Assembly: GCA_007449985.2 (NCBI GenBank)
Contig: VIIQ02000649.1
Location: forward strand, 248,001 to 312,000
Reading direction: 5' to 3'
DNA from: Desmodesmus armatus
Taxonomy: Eukaryota > Chlorophyta > Chlorophyceae > Sphaeropleales > Scenedesmaceae
DNA length: 64,000 bases
Below are positions 1 through 11,898 of this stretch, in pieces. The translations under genes were made by a program, and so were the position numbers. The first letter of the stretch is position 1, and each line of letters opens with the position of its first letter. The notes beneath the pieces were generated by a model that was not told where the DNA came from, searched no databases, and was given only the letters and a program-made list of their open reading frames with translations.

Positions 1-1967
1 TTGTGCCACGTCTGGCGCTGGCCGTACCTTGCTGCGGCTGTTCGCTCTTGATGGCGGAGAATGGCACTATCACGCTGGTCTCGGACACTGCTACTGTGCT
101 GCACTGCAGTGGCTTGAAGCTGGTCTTCTGTTACTGTGTTGCACCACCTGGCTGGGATCAAAACCGCACTGTCAGAGAGACCTAGTAACTCGTATGAGTA
201 CGATTCGAAGTTGTTGCCGCAAGGTACGCCAAACCGTCATCAGCAGGTGACATGTCATTGTACAGTTGGGCTGTGTTGTGCTGTGCTGGGCCAGCACAGC
301 TGGTCTGCTGCCATCTCACAGCAGCCAGTGACTCAAAGTGATCGAAAAGTTTGTAAAATAACGTATCAAACACCATGTGATGCCTGCAGGATAGCTCTGT
401 TCTGTGTCAGGTGACAGAGGGGTGTAGAGACAGTGCCCGGAACCGGGGAGGTAGCGTGATTTCCTGTGGAGACACTGGGAACACACAAGATGGTAACACA
501 ATGTAGCTAGCACTGGGGTCCCCCACCGCCACCCCAGGCAACAAAAGCCTAACAAAGCAACCTCACAGTACAATAGAAGGCGTCCAGTCCAAAGCTGCGA
601 GTCCAGCAGCCCCATCAAGCCTAACAGGATTACCTGCAAGCAGCACCACCACCGCGCAGCGGGCTAACTTGATCCCACAGCGTCTGTACCCAATCGACAG
701 AGGGGTGTAGGGGTGTAATGGAGCGGCAGGGCAAGGCAATCGATCTGAGATGTTGGCCACGTGAGGCTGCTGGCTGGCCAACCTCATGCTTGGGGATGAA
801 CAACAACCTACAGGCCTGCCTACGCTGCAAGAAACTGCATCATGCACTCTCACCAGCTGTATTCTTGGATTGGGGCGGGAGGGGGCAAAGTGTGTGACAA
901 GTGGCTATTTAGTGCTGGGCGGTATTCAGCTGGTTGGACTGGGTAAACCAAGAGGGTGGGGACACGAGTCTTGGGATTGAGGGTCTGAGGGTGGGGACAG
1001 CTCCATCCAACAAAGCACAACACCCCCAAAATTGAATTGCACCGAGCACGGCTGTAGATTATGCCAGGACAGCCGCCGCATGCTCTGCAACTGCCAACAG
1101 ACCAGTAACAACCGTACTCAGTATAGGCTGTCACTGCTGCTGCATGCCGCTACTGCCAGCACTGCTACCACCAGCACCAGCAAGATGGCCCCCTTGCTTG
1201 CACGGTGCTGCAGCCGCCGCTGACAATTAGATGCCAACAAACACACCACAAGTCCATAGCGCTATGGCGAGCCACCACCACCACCACCAGCACCACCACC
1301 GCCGCTGCCGCCGCCGGCTGCACACAGCCAGCACGTCAAGACGTTGACAAGAGCAGAGCAACCACCCCATCCCCACCATGCTGCTGCATGGTACGAGCGC
1401 AGGTCAGGGCACACCCAATACCCATACTCATACCCTTGTTGCTGCTGTCGACAGCACTACCTCAACTGGCCCCACCCTGGTCGCCAGCTGGCAGACAGCC
1501 AGCAGCACCCTGCACACTGCTGCTACTGCCGCCGACCCCAGCGCCGCTGCAAGATTGCTGCTGGGGCATGCGGAGCTGCATATAAATTCACCCGCTGCCA
1601 GCAGCACGTTGCAGCGCTGCATTTGCTGTCACTAAGGTTGGCAAAGCCTGCCCTCTGGCCCAGCACCAGCATGGGACGATGGTGGCAGGGGCTGTCCGCA
1701 CGACACAACACACTGCACAGCACACAGCACAGCACAGCAGGGTACAGCAAGCATGTGAGAGCTCTTGGCAGCAGTTGCAGCACAACGTAACCATATTATC
1801 AGCCACATGCTCAACCAACACGTGGGCCACCTGTGCTCTGCCAACGCAGTGCCAACGGCACTGCAGTTTCGAACCAGGGTAGCAGCGCAGAGGCATGCGG
1901 CTTCCGGCCACCAAGAAACCTCACCCCTTGCTGTTGCTGCTGACGTCCCGTCACACCGCCTTCTGTG
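1..1967. other. intergenic region before the F-box/LRR array
   Basis: I find no supportable gene here. Open frames on both strands are short and compositionally biased (CAG/CTG, CAC). A run of CAC triplets lies near 1270-1305. A dispersed repeat occupies 427-661 and is listed separately. CACAGCACAGC-type low-complexity sequence near 1715-1745 recurs at similar places downstream of the other array genes (about 5660, 9705 and 13155), so the 3' flank seems to belong to the duplicated unit. Confidence 0.5.
427..661. repeat. dispersed repeat, copy 1
   Basis: About 235 bases match 46658-46894 in the same orientation at roughly 90 percent identity by eye. Shared landmarks in order are GACAGTGCCCGGAACCGGGG, a CCCCACCGCCACCCCAGGC block, GCCTAACAAAGCAACCTCAC, and AGTCCAGCAGCCCCATCAAG followed by a CACCACCACC tail. 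No terminal inverted repeats or target-site duplications stand out. On the minus strand both copies keep a similar 45-codon open frame, which may only reflect overall similarity. This is probably a transposon fragment or short interspersed element; the family is unknown to me. Confidence 0.85.
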
Positions 1968-4119
1968 CTACTCAATATCGTCCTGTCCACGGTAGTGTCG
2001 CAGCAGTTGGCGCCACACGGGCTCATCAGAAGGTTCCTGCCAGCCACAGCAGCAACAGCAGCGAAGGTGTGGCACACTTGAAGAGTCTTCAAGATTGAAT
2101 GTAAGAAGAGCAGCATTTGACACAGCATAGCGAACTGGTTCAGTGATGCAATGACACCAAGACCAACACTGCAACGACATGCGCAGTTCAGAAATGGCCT
2201 CAAGACTAAGTGCTTGCAGCCTGCAGGTCGCAAAGCAGCATCTAGGCACGGCTGACAGGTGGGGGAACAAATTTGTTTAAACAACAAGAGAGCTACTAGC
2301 AGTAGCAGCAGTAGTACTCACCTTTTGTATGAAGTGGATTCCCTGGAATGGACCATCCAGGACCGTCCTGCCAGGGGCCCTGGCACACAAATGACGCCAA
2401 CTGCGACAGCCGTGTCAGCTGCAACACCCCCAGCTTTGCTTCCTCAGAGACAGTTATGGTGAGCTGCCTCAGCCCTGTCAGCTGACACAGCATGGGCAGG
2501 CCCTCCAGAGGTATTTGCGACGAACCACGCCAGCGCAGTGTATGCAGCTGGCTGAGCCCATGCAGTGAAGCCAGCAGCTCCGAGCTGTACTGCAGGTTCC
2601 CCACATTCAGAGACTGCAGGCCAGGGCAGCAGCTGACAAGGCGGCTGCCTTCAGGAGCTGGGGCAGGATTGCCTGCTACCTCCGTAATGTTGTGAAGGTC
2701 CAAGGACTGCAGGTGTGGCAGCTGCCTGCCAGCAGGAAACACGTGCTGCCACACAACTGCTGGCAGTGTGCAGCAGCCCATGTCCAGGTGCTGCAGCTTG
2801 CTGCTTGCTGTCAAAGCTGAGTAGGCTGCTGCAGGAGGACTGGGTTGACCCCCATAATCCAAGCTACCTCGAAAATCCAGGTGTGTCAGCTGCTGCAGGG
2901 GTTGCAGGTGGGATAGCAGCTGTGGGACTCCAGTTGCACAATCTGTCACCCCCAAGTACGCCAGTTGCAGGTGCTGCAGCTGGGTTTTGCCAGCCAGAAT
3001 ATTTGGCTCAAACAGTACCACGTCATCCTCACAACCACCAAACAGCTCGAGGCGCGTCAGGCTGTGTGTGCCTGACAGCATGCTGGCCGATATGACGGTG
3101 GTGACATCGTCATGTTGTGGAGCAAGCCGCAAGTCCTGCAGCCGGGTCAAGGCCTGCAGGGGTTGCAGGGTTGGCTGACCCTGACCAGCGCCCAGGAACT
3201 GCGCGTAGCACAGCTCAAGATATGTGAGTTGCTGCAGCCGCTGCAGGAAATCGGTGGGAAGTGGCACCCACACGTTGCGGTGGGCTATGCTGCAGATGCT
3301 GAGGTGCTCCAGCCCAGTAGGCAGCTGCGACAGTGCTGCCAGCGCATCAGCTGCAGCATCATCAAGGAGTACACATTTGCTGAGCTCCAGCTGCTTGAGG
3401 GCTGCTACACTTGCAGCAGCCCCCAGCACACCCGGGAAGCCGTCCCCAGGCTGCAGCTGCAGCTGCAACTGGCGCAGCTGCAAGCTGCTGAGTTGCATCA
3501 TGCATGATGGCTGAAGGCAGCTGGCGGAGGCTGGCCTTGCCTTCCTCTGACACCCCCCTTGGAGAGGGGGGGTCCTCATAGAGTGGACCATGGAGTAATA
3601 TGTTGTCCACGTGCTGGCCGTGCTTGCCAAGGTACAGCAGCACATCGTCCAGCTACTGTTGTTGCACTATGGGAAGGGTACCGGTGGTATCTGTGCGGTA
3701 ACTGCGTAAAGTGCCATTATTGGCCGGTACTGGCCGGTGGCGTACCGGTGGCCTACCGCCTCGTACCGCTGGCTGATGCAGCGTTACCGGCACTTACCGC
3801 ACAATACGGGTCCAAATACCGGCACTTACCGCCATTTTACCGCATCGGTGGACAACGGTAAATGGGCGGTAAGTGCGTTAGCTAGCGGTTAACCGTGCGG
3901 TATTATGGTAACGACGGTATGTACCGGTACCAATTGGGCCACGTCTGTGACTGTGATGCTACGTAGCGCCAGCACAGCTGCCTGGTGCAGCCTGCTGTGG
4001 GATCTGGCTGCACTGAAAAAGCTGCGCTGGTCGTCGACTGCTAAGCACTGCAGCACTGCCAGCAGGCAGGGGTCCGGCAATGCCAGAAGCAAGGAGGGGG
4101 CTGATGCTGCACTAGCCAT
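1968..4119 (-). pseudogene. F-box-like/LRR gene 1, probably a pseudogene
   Basis: This is the most diverged member of the tandem array. The start at 4119 begins MASAASAPSLLLALPDPCLL, aligning with the F-box-like start of the other three genes. Coding sequence 4119-3931 is interrupted by a 278-base insertion (3653-3930). It resumes at 3652 with LLYLGKHGQHVD, then loses frame near 3495-3510 in a small CATCATGCATGATG duplication. A long leucine-rich-repeat stretch (consensus like LQHLQLAYLG, LTHLDF) runs to a donor at 2322. The last exon (2036-1968) encodes the conserved SDEPVWRQLLRHY tail. The donor phase at 2322 does not match the last exon, unlike in the intact paralogues, so a second shift is likely. 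Two disruptions of frame favour a pseudogene; an assembly error cannot be excluded. Confidence 0.75.
3653..3930. mobile_element. foldback insertion inside F-box/LRR gene 1, possibly acting as an intron
   Basis: The intact paralogues have no sequence between the ITV...QQQ coding segment and LLYL. Here about 278 bases intervene, packed with TACCGG, TTACCGC and GCGGTAA motifs in both orientations. GGTACCGGT at 3677-3685 and its complement ACCGGTACC at 3923-3931 form terminal inverted repeats, so the insert can fold back on itself as a MITE does. On the minus strand it begins GTACCGG directly after a complete codon and ends CAACAACAGTAG directly before the next codon. Removal from 3930 to 3653 would therefore restore the frame at this point. 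No clear target-site duplication is visible. Confidence 0.6.
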
Positions 4120-6357
4120 CCTGTGGAGCAGCAGCACAGACAAGCAAGCAACTGCTTGAGCTGTTGAGGAACACAGATACACAATATTGTGGAGAGCTGC
4201 AGCGATCAACATGGCTTTGGCAGCACGCAAGCCAGGTGGGAAAGGTTGTGCAGAAGCACGAGGCAGCCCAAGCTACTGCACTACCTTGGATGCGGCGATA
4301 GCACTTGCCGGCTTCGACTTGAGCTTGTTTGGGCCTGACTAAGTCAAGGGTTTGGCACAATAGGGCCGTTCAAGAAGACACAGACTTCAGATCTCGAAGA
4401 GGTCTTCATGATCTCCTTGGCTTCAAGGCCTCTGATATTGTAGTAAGGGGACGATGCTGCGATACTTTCTGCAAATGTCATTCGTATTCCGCTGATGCGC
4501 TTAAGACAGCGTTGGTTGAGTGATCAAAGTATACTCGCAGCAGGATGTGATATGATGTGCTGAGCCAACACTGGCCATGGTCATTCCCCGCTGCCCTTTC
4601 AAAAAGAGGTCCCCTTTCATACTGAGGTGAAGCCTCAGCTCATCATTGCGTGATTCTTTCGGGTCATGCCTGCGCAGTGAGGCTGAGCAATTGCTGGCAC
4701 AATGAAGCTGGTCAGCCAATGAACAGCTGCTGAGGCAGCTTTGCTGCTAAAGGGAGACAAACCACAAGATCCAACCCTGCCTTGGCTGCAACTCTGTGCC
4801 TCATGCATATTGGCTGCAACTCTGTGCCTCATGCATATTGGTCAACAAAATGCTGTTGTAAGCCTAGCTCGCTGCCAGTCACTGAGTGCAGCCATTTTCA
4901 CCACATGCCATGTGTTACACCACCCATCCCCAACATCAGCCCGGACACATCCAAAACACCAACTTTAAAACGCCCAAGATACACATGTGACTGATGTCTT
5001 GGTGCCACCAACCCCCCAGCAGCACACCATGCCCCTCACCATTGTTTACACACCCCCACCCACCCCACCACGACAACTCTCACTAGATCAGGTAAACTTA
5101 TTGAAACTGCTGCTGCAACTGCCAGACCAAGCATCAACAGCACCAACTGCTACTCCTGCTGCCAGCAGCGCTGCGCTAGCTAGCGCTCCTGCCATCCCCA
5201 TCGCAACGGCAGCCTGAACTATGCTGCTATATTGACAGCGTACATTGTGCTTTTGGCAATCACGCAGTCCGGCATGTAGCGATTCGTGAACTCAACATGG
5301 CCACAGACCCCTCTGGCTGCTGCTGCCAGGCCTCACGACCCACAACTAAGGCGCCTGCTGCTCCTGGTAAGTGGCAGCTTCCGTCACTGCCGCAACAGCT
5401 ATTGCCGCTAAAGCCCAGAGCTGCTGTTGCTGCTGCCAGTGTTGCCTACACCCATTGCAGCCCTGCCACCAGCGGCAGCATTACCAACATCAGTATTACC
5501 CTGCTGCTGACAGCATGCGCTGTAACAAACCAGTCACTGCTGCACTGCCGATGACAACACCATCCGACACGTCGCATGCTGGCAATCTCTGATCAAACCA
5601 CACGCTTGCCCATGCACCAGCAACAGACAGGAGGGTGAAGAGATCTGGAGGCACACCATGAGACAAAGCACAGCAGGGCACGGCACAGCAGTCAGGCAGA
5701 GTGTGCATCACAGTGACTGCAGCATGCAGGAAGCGATAGGAGGCATGTTTCACCCAACACCAACAGCCACACCTTTGACCCATGCATCCACAGAACCCCT
5801 ATCTGCCCGCCCTTCCGTCTGTACCATCTGATCAATTGATGTAGCAGGACATCTTCTGCTGTGCATGGGTCAGCACTGGTCATGTTGGTCAAGCAGCAAC
5901 CACCACCAGCCCAAACCATCACCAGCACACTCCACTTGCTGCCAGCCACCTGCAGGCATGTCCCCATCCTGTTGAGCCCAGCACACTCCCTGTGACATCT
6001 CTCAGTGTAATGCGCGCTGCCGGTTGCTGCAGAACCCTGAAACCCTACAGCCTACCCTCTCTCCCGGTATTCGACCCATAATGATACCTCCATGTAGGAG
6101 GCTCCTACACCCTGCTATAGCACACCCAGCACCCACATCAGCACCCTCCCTTGCCCTGTCTTGCGCCACAAATGCCACGTAGCTACCCAGCTGGGCTGAC
6201 GTCCACTACTGCTCATATACACACCCACTCCCAAAACCTAGACCCCTGCTCAGCTTACCCCAACTAGCAGCAGCACGGTGCATCCCCATGACTGAAAATG
6301 CGTGCTGTTGGTGTTTGCCACAGTTCCCCTACAGCTTGTTGCGCTGGTAGCTTACCG
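4120..6357. other. intergenic region between F-box/LRR genes 1 and 2
   Basis: No gene is supported. The stretch holds the 5' flank of gene 1 and the 3' flank of gene 2. The only clear local structure is a perfect 28-base tandem duplication at 4783-4838. Short CA/CTG-rich open frames are compositional noise. Confidence 0.5.
4783..4838. repeat. 28-base tandem duplication
   Basis: Two adjacent identical copies of a 28-base unit, 4783-4810 and 4811-4838, begin TGGCTGCAACTCTGTGCC and end CATGCATAT. The copies show no mismatch, so the event is recent or the result of replication slippage. It lies outside any coding region. Confidence 0.9.
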
Positions 6358-8249
6358 TCAATCTGCCAGTGCTGCAGCCGCCTGCTGTGCCACTTCAGGG
6401 TCGCTGTGGTCGAGGTGGAGTCGCAGCACTTGGCGCCACACAGGCTCGTCACCAGGGTCCTGCGGCAACAGCACCAGCACAACAGCAGCAGCAAGCAGAG
6501 CCTTACTGAAGCTCTCAGCGTGCACTGCATTGACAGCAACCTATGCGCATAAGTTCTGATGTAAGGCTGGCACTTGAAACCCAGCGCACAACTTCACAAT
6601 CACCTGACTGAGGCAGGTCTACTGGCTTATGCATAGTATCCTGCAACTAGTAGAAGAAGACACCCCAGAATGACAACCAAGGCGCCGAGCCAACTTCAAA
6701 ACCTGTCAGTAAGCATCGCACATGGCAGCAAAGAGGCCAGGAGAACCAAGCGGTGTGCACTCACCTTGGTGGTCCACTCTTGTTTTATCCTGTCACCTTT
6801 GAACACCCCCCAGTACGTCAGTGACGTCAGCTGCTGCAGCTGCGTCAGCGGCATCAGCAACTCCTCTGTTACTTCTTTAGGGAAGTCAATGCTCAGCTGC
6901 CTCAGCCTTGTCAGCTGACACACCGCACCCAGACGCTCAGGCGGCATGGTTTCTTCAAAGGTGCAGAGCAGCGTGTGCAGCCCGCTCAGCCCCTGCAGTG
7001 GGGACAGCAGTAGTGCGGTGTGTCGCAACCACTGCACGTCCAGCGCCTGCAGACGAGGGCAGCAGCTCACAAGCCGCCTGCCTGCAGGAGCAGGCGCGTA
7101 CCCACCCCCTAGTGCCTCTAGCTCGCGGAGCCGGACGCCCCTAGCGTTGAGTGACGTCAGGTGTGGCAGCTGCCTGCCAGCAGGGAACATGTGCTGCCAC
7201 GTACCCGCTGGCAGTGTGCACCCGCTGATGCCCAGGTGCTGCAGCTTGCTGCTTGCTGTCAGGGCTGAAAAGGCTGCTGCAGGAGGGGTGCCTTCCCAGG
7301 TGGTGTAACGCAGGTCCAGGTGTGTCAGCTGCTGCAGGGGCTGCAGGTGGGACAGCAGCTGCGCTGCCCCTGCTGCCCCACCAGCCATGATGCACTGCTC
7401 CAGCTGCAGGTGCTGCAGCAGGGGCTTACCAGCCAGGACACCCGGCTCAACATTGGGTGCTGTGCTGTCCCGCTCGAATGCTGACACCTCCAGCCGTGTC
7501 AGGTGCTGCATCCCAGACAGCATGCTTGCGGTGATTAGGTCGTCGCCAGCGTCGACGCCTTCCGCAAACAGCCGCAGGTCCTGCAGCCCTGTTAGCGCCT
7601 GCAGGGGCTGCAGGGCAGGCTGACCCTGGCCACGGCCCTGCAGCTTGATGTCAGACAGCTTGAGATAAGTGAGCTGCTGCAGCCGCGGCAACACATCCGC
7701 AGCAAACTGCACCCACTCGTCATCTAGGGACAGCAGGCCGCTGATGCTGAGGTGCTCTAGCCCAGCTGGCAGCTGCGACAGTGATGTTGCAAGTGCTGCA
7801 GCTGCATCTTCATCAAGCAACTGACAATAGCTGCCAAGCTTCAGCCGCTTGAGGCCCGCAGCAGCCCCCAGCACGCCCTGGAAGCCGTCCCCTGGCTGCA
7901 ACTGCAGGTCGATGTTGCGCAACTCCATGCTGCTGAGCTGCAGGTTGGCTGGCAGCTGGCGGAGGTCAGCTGCAGCCTCTTCAACCCCGAACAGCTGTAT
8001 GCTGTCCACGTGCTGGCCGTGCTTGTCGAGGTACAGCAGCACGCTGTCCATCTGCTGCTGATCGCTGATGTGCACTGTGATGCTGTGCAGCACGTCGGCA
8101 GCTGCCTGGTGCACCCTGCTGTGGGTCCTGGCAGCACTGAGCAAGCTGCGCTGATCGTCGGCTGCTAAGTACTGCAGCACTGCCAGCAGGCAGGGGTCTG
8201 GCAGGTCCGGCAGCCCCAGAACCATGGAAGGTGCCCCAGCGCCAGCCAT
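6358..8249 (-). CDS. F-box-like/leucine-rich-repeat protein 2
   Basis: Two exons, 8249-6765 and 6459-6358, join in phase 0 (donor AAG|GTGAGT, acceptor GCAG) for about 528 residues. The start at 8249 is chosen because MA(S/G)xGxA is conserved among paralogues while the upstream ATG at 8273 is not kept in frame in gene 3. Residues about 12-55 (LPDPCLLAVLQYLAADDQRS) resemble an F-box. The rest is a run of leucine-rich repeats (LTHLDL, LQHLGISGCTLPAGTWQHMF). The small last exon ends DHSDPEVAQQAAAALAD. F-box/LRR proteins usually give substrate specificity to SCF ubiquitin ligases; that role is inferred from the family, and the F-box match is by eye. A further donor (GTAAGC) lies two bases after the stop codon. 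Confidence 0.8.
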
Positions 8250-9994
8250 TCTGTGAAGCAGCAGCACATGCATATGTTATGTAAGAGCAACATGAGTTGG
8301 CCGTCCAATCGTTGCAAGCCTTTATAGGCACGATCGCAGTGGCAAAGGGCCAGGAGCCAAAAGCAGCTGTGTGATCAAGGCAGTCTGCTTTGCCCCATCA
8401 TTTGGGAGGGTGCCGCTAAAGGCTTACCGTAAATGCTCCTGTGCAGTAATTAAGCTGGTTCTGCCCGCCTTGGAGACAAAGCCGGTGCAGTGGGCCGTTT
8501 GATGATGATCAGCCCACCAGAGCCTGGGTGACTGTTCACTTATTCACGCTGTTGCTTCTGAGATCGGCGTTGCAGGGAGCGCAACTATCCCTTGATAAAC
8601 ACACCAAGCCTACAACCTCCGTTGTAGACCATCAAACGCTCGTGGCTATGGACTTTGCATAGTGGCGAGGTACGGTCACCCGGTTTCTGCAAGGGAGGAC
8701 GTAGAGGCAAGTCCTGTCAGCCTTCATAATTCATTTATAATACACTATTGATGAGTACAGTGGAGCCAGCTGGTTCGGCGTCCGTTGACCTCGCGGCTAT
8801 GACCACCGCCAGGCCAGATCCAACCGTTCAAACCAGTGGAGCTCCGGAACGGAGCCGATGACGCAAGTGCTGTATGCTGGCTGCATAAAAAGTGATCTTC
8901 GACTGTTCAATCAGTCAGAGACGCGCCTGATTGTTGTGTTGGTGAGCAGTAACAGGTAGGGTGAGAGGGCAATCAGGTACAGTACATAGTTCGTATTGAC
9001 CACATTGAGCTGCTGCTGGCTGAACCAGGACTTGCTGTTGGTGAAGTGAAGTCATGAGTACCCCACCCTGCCCAGTCTGCAACCTTATGCCTGGGGCACC
9101 TTCAAGGCTTGGGCCAGGTCTTGGGACAGGTGTTCCCACAACTGTCTGTACATGCCTGCAAATGTTGCAACAGCTTATTGTTGCACCCACTGCAGCTCCA
9201 CACGCAGCCAACCCACTGAGCTACAGCCGACTGCCAATTTAAAATTCACACCCTAACCCTTCAACCACTGCCATAGCCGGCACCACTAGCACCACGTCTA
9301 ACAACTAAACACCCAACTCCTCAACTTTGGCAGCTCACGCAGCTGTCACCCAGTCCAGTAGAGGCCAAGTTCAGCCCCACCAACACACCCTTCAGTCACT
9401 GCCCTGCTTGCCCAGCAGTGCCGCACACCGCTGTACTGAAAGTGAGGTACTGCTACCATACAGCCCTGCTCCTGCCAGGGCCGTGCCCCCAAACCACTGC
9501 CCAAGCTGCTGCAATGCTGCCACCAACACCGGTTGAGACACAATCGGCACACTGTCTCGAGATGGTTGCGGACCACAGTGGCGCAGACATGCTGCTGGTG
9601 GGACAGTGGTGCTGCTGGTGCTTGTGCTGCCTAGCTGGCTTCAGCAGGGAACGTGTCTAGGCACCAATAGAAGATCAGGCGTCACAAGGACCTGAGGCAT
9701 AACACAGCACACAGCACAGCGCAACACAGCAGGCAAACACAGCATGTCAGAACACACTACAACAGTTCCAGCACACGACAAGATTCAACCAGCAGGACCC
9801 CTCATCATACTTATCGCCCAAGTGCATCATCAACCAAGGGAGCTGCCCTGATGTCCTCTCAGCAGCTGCCTTGACCCCATGCAGAAGCGGCAGCTAAGTG
9901 TGCTGCTGATAGCCACCGAGGTCATCCCTGTTGCTGATGAGCAGCATGTTGTTGGTTATACTCACCGTCACTCTGCCAGCGCTGCAGCCGCCTG
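8250..9994. other. intergenic region between F-box/LRR genes 2 and 3
   Basis: I see no gene. The stretch contains the 5' flank of gene 2 and the 3' flank of gene 3, including CACAGCACAGC-type low complexity near 9700-9745 and a GCTGCTGGTGCTTGTGCTG segment near 9605 that has a diverged counterpart near 13065. These shared segments suggest that the duplicated unit extends beyond the coding sequence. Confidence 0.45.
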
Positions 9995-11898
9995 CTATGC
10001 CACTCCAGGGTCACTGTGGTCAAGGTAGAGCCGCAGAATCTGGCGCCACACGGCTTCGTCCCTAGGACCCTGTCAGGAACAGCAGCAGCAAGCAAGGCAG
10101 TGCACACTCTGAGCGTCATGATGTCAGCATGGAACACAGTCAACATCCGGTGATATGTATGTATGCAGTGTGTGCCGTGAAGCCAGGAAGCCAGCTAGCC
10201 TTTGGGCTTGATGCGCACACTCAGTGATGATTTCAACACAAGGGGATGGGCTCGGTGTCATGATATCATACCATTGATAAGTAGAAGTAACCAGCACCCG
10301 GACATGGTAGAAAGTTGAACAGTCAGCCTGCCGCTGTGTAATTGCCAGGAGCCCAATCACACCAAACAAACAATTACTGATGAGCAGGGCGTGTAACCCA
10401 CCTGACAAGCCAGGTTGATGGTCTGATGTGAGGCATGACGCAAGGCGCCGAAGTAAGTCAGGGCCGTCAACTGCTCCAGCTGCGCAAGCTGCAGCAGCAA
10501 CCCCTTGGCACCGTCAGGCGAGCTCACAGACAGCTCCCTCAGCCTTGTCAGCTCACAAACCCCATTTAAAGGCTCATAGGCATGGACCGCACTCAAGCCC
10601 AGAGTATGTAACCCACTCAGCCCATGCAGCGCAGGCAGCTGGTATGCGGCGTGCCGCAAGTCCTGCATACGTAGCGACTGCAGGCCAGGGCAGCACCTGA
10701 CCAGCCGGCTGCCTTCAGGAGCTGAGGCCTGAAAAGGGATGCCTGGCTGCCTGACTCGGGAGATGTCGAGGGACGTCAGGTGCTGCAGCTGCTTGCCAGC
10801 ACGGAACACGTGCTGCCACACACCTGCTGGCAGCCAGCATTCGCTGATATCTAGGTGCTGCAGCTTGCTGCTTGCTGTCAGGGCTGAGAAGGCCGCTGCA
10901 GGACTGTCGCCCTGCTCCCAATAGTAGCTGTTCCGCATGGCCAGGTGCGTCAGCTGCTGCAACTCCCGCAAGTAGCCCAACAACTCTGCACCCCCTGCTG
11001 TGTTGGAAACCTCAACGATACAACAAGTCGCCAGCTGCAGGTGCTGCAGCTGGCTTTTGCCAGACAGGACACCAGCCTGTACAATGAATGGCCCGTACTC
11101 ATGCCAACACCCTGACAGCTCTAATCGTGTCAGGTGGTGTGCGCCTGACAGCATGCTGGCATCAAGTCGATCGTCATCCGCTGGCAGTTTGTCATACTCC
11201 CCATCATCTGCAGCTAGCCGCAAGTCCTGCAGCCGGGTCAGCGCCTGCAGGGGCTGCAGGGCAGGCTGACCCTGACCAGGGCCCTTCAGCCTGCAGCGAG
11301 CTAGCTCAAGGTAGGTGAGCTGCTGCAGCTGCTGCAAGACAGGAGTGGGCACCTGTACCCACAACCCGTTGCAGGCTGCAATCAGCCCGCTGATGCAGAG
11401 GTGCTCCAGCCCGGCAGGCAGCTGTGACAATGCTGCTGCCAGCTGCTCCTCACCATCAAGCAGCTTGCAGTCGCTGAGGCGCAGCTGCTTGAGGGCTGTT
11501 ATTGCTGCAGCAGCCCCCAGCACGCCATGCGAGCCACTGCCTGGCTGCAGCTGCAGGTGCAAGTGCTGGAGCTGCAAGCTGCTGAGCTGCAGGTTGGGCG
11601 GCAGCTGGCGGATTTCAACTATAATCTCTTCAAAGAAGGAATCCCCGAACAGGTGTACGCTGTCCACGTGCTGTCCGTGCCTGTCGAGGTATAGGAGTGT
11701 GCTGTCCATCTGCTGCTGTTCACTGACGTGCACTGTGATGCTGTGCAGCGCGGCCACAGCTGCCTGGTGCAGCCTGCTGTGGGCCATGGCCGCACTGATT
11801 ACGCTGCGCTGGTCGTCAGCTGCTAAGCACTGTAGCACTGCCAGCAGGCAGGGGTCGGGCAGCGCCAACAGCACGAACGCTGAACCCCCGCTGGCCAT
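9995..11898 (-). CDS. F-box-like/leucine-rich-repeat protein 3, C-terminus truncated
   Basis: Exons 11898-10402 and 10069-9995 join in phase 0 (donor CAG|GTGGGT). The F-box-like N-terminus LALPDPCLLAVLQCLAADDQ is followed by a leucine-rich-repeat domain to about residue 490. The last exon reads DEAVWRQILRLYLDHSDPG and then meets TAG at 9995-9997, eight codons before the stop used by genes 2 and 4 (9968-9970). The product is therefore slightly short, about 524 residues. Only the tail is lost, so the gene may still work. Its coding sequence and about 500 bases of 5' flank closely resemble gene 4, pointing to a recent duplication. The F-box function is inferred from family resemblance. Confidence 0.78.

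Noticed and set aside
1270..1320. CAC/CCG triplet run considered as a coding His or Ala tract
   Set aside because: No long frame, splice support or domain around it; treated as simple-sequence DNA.
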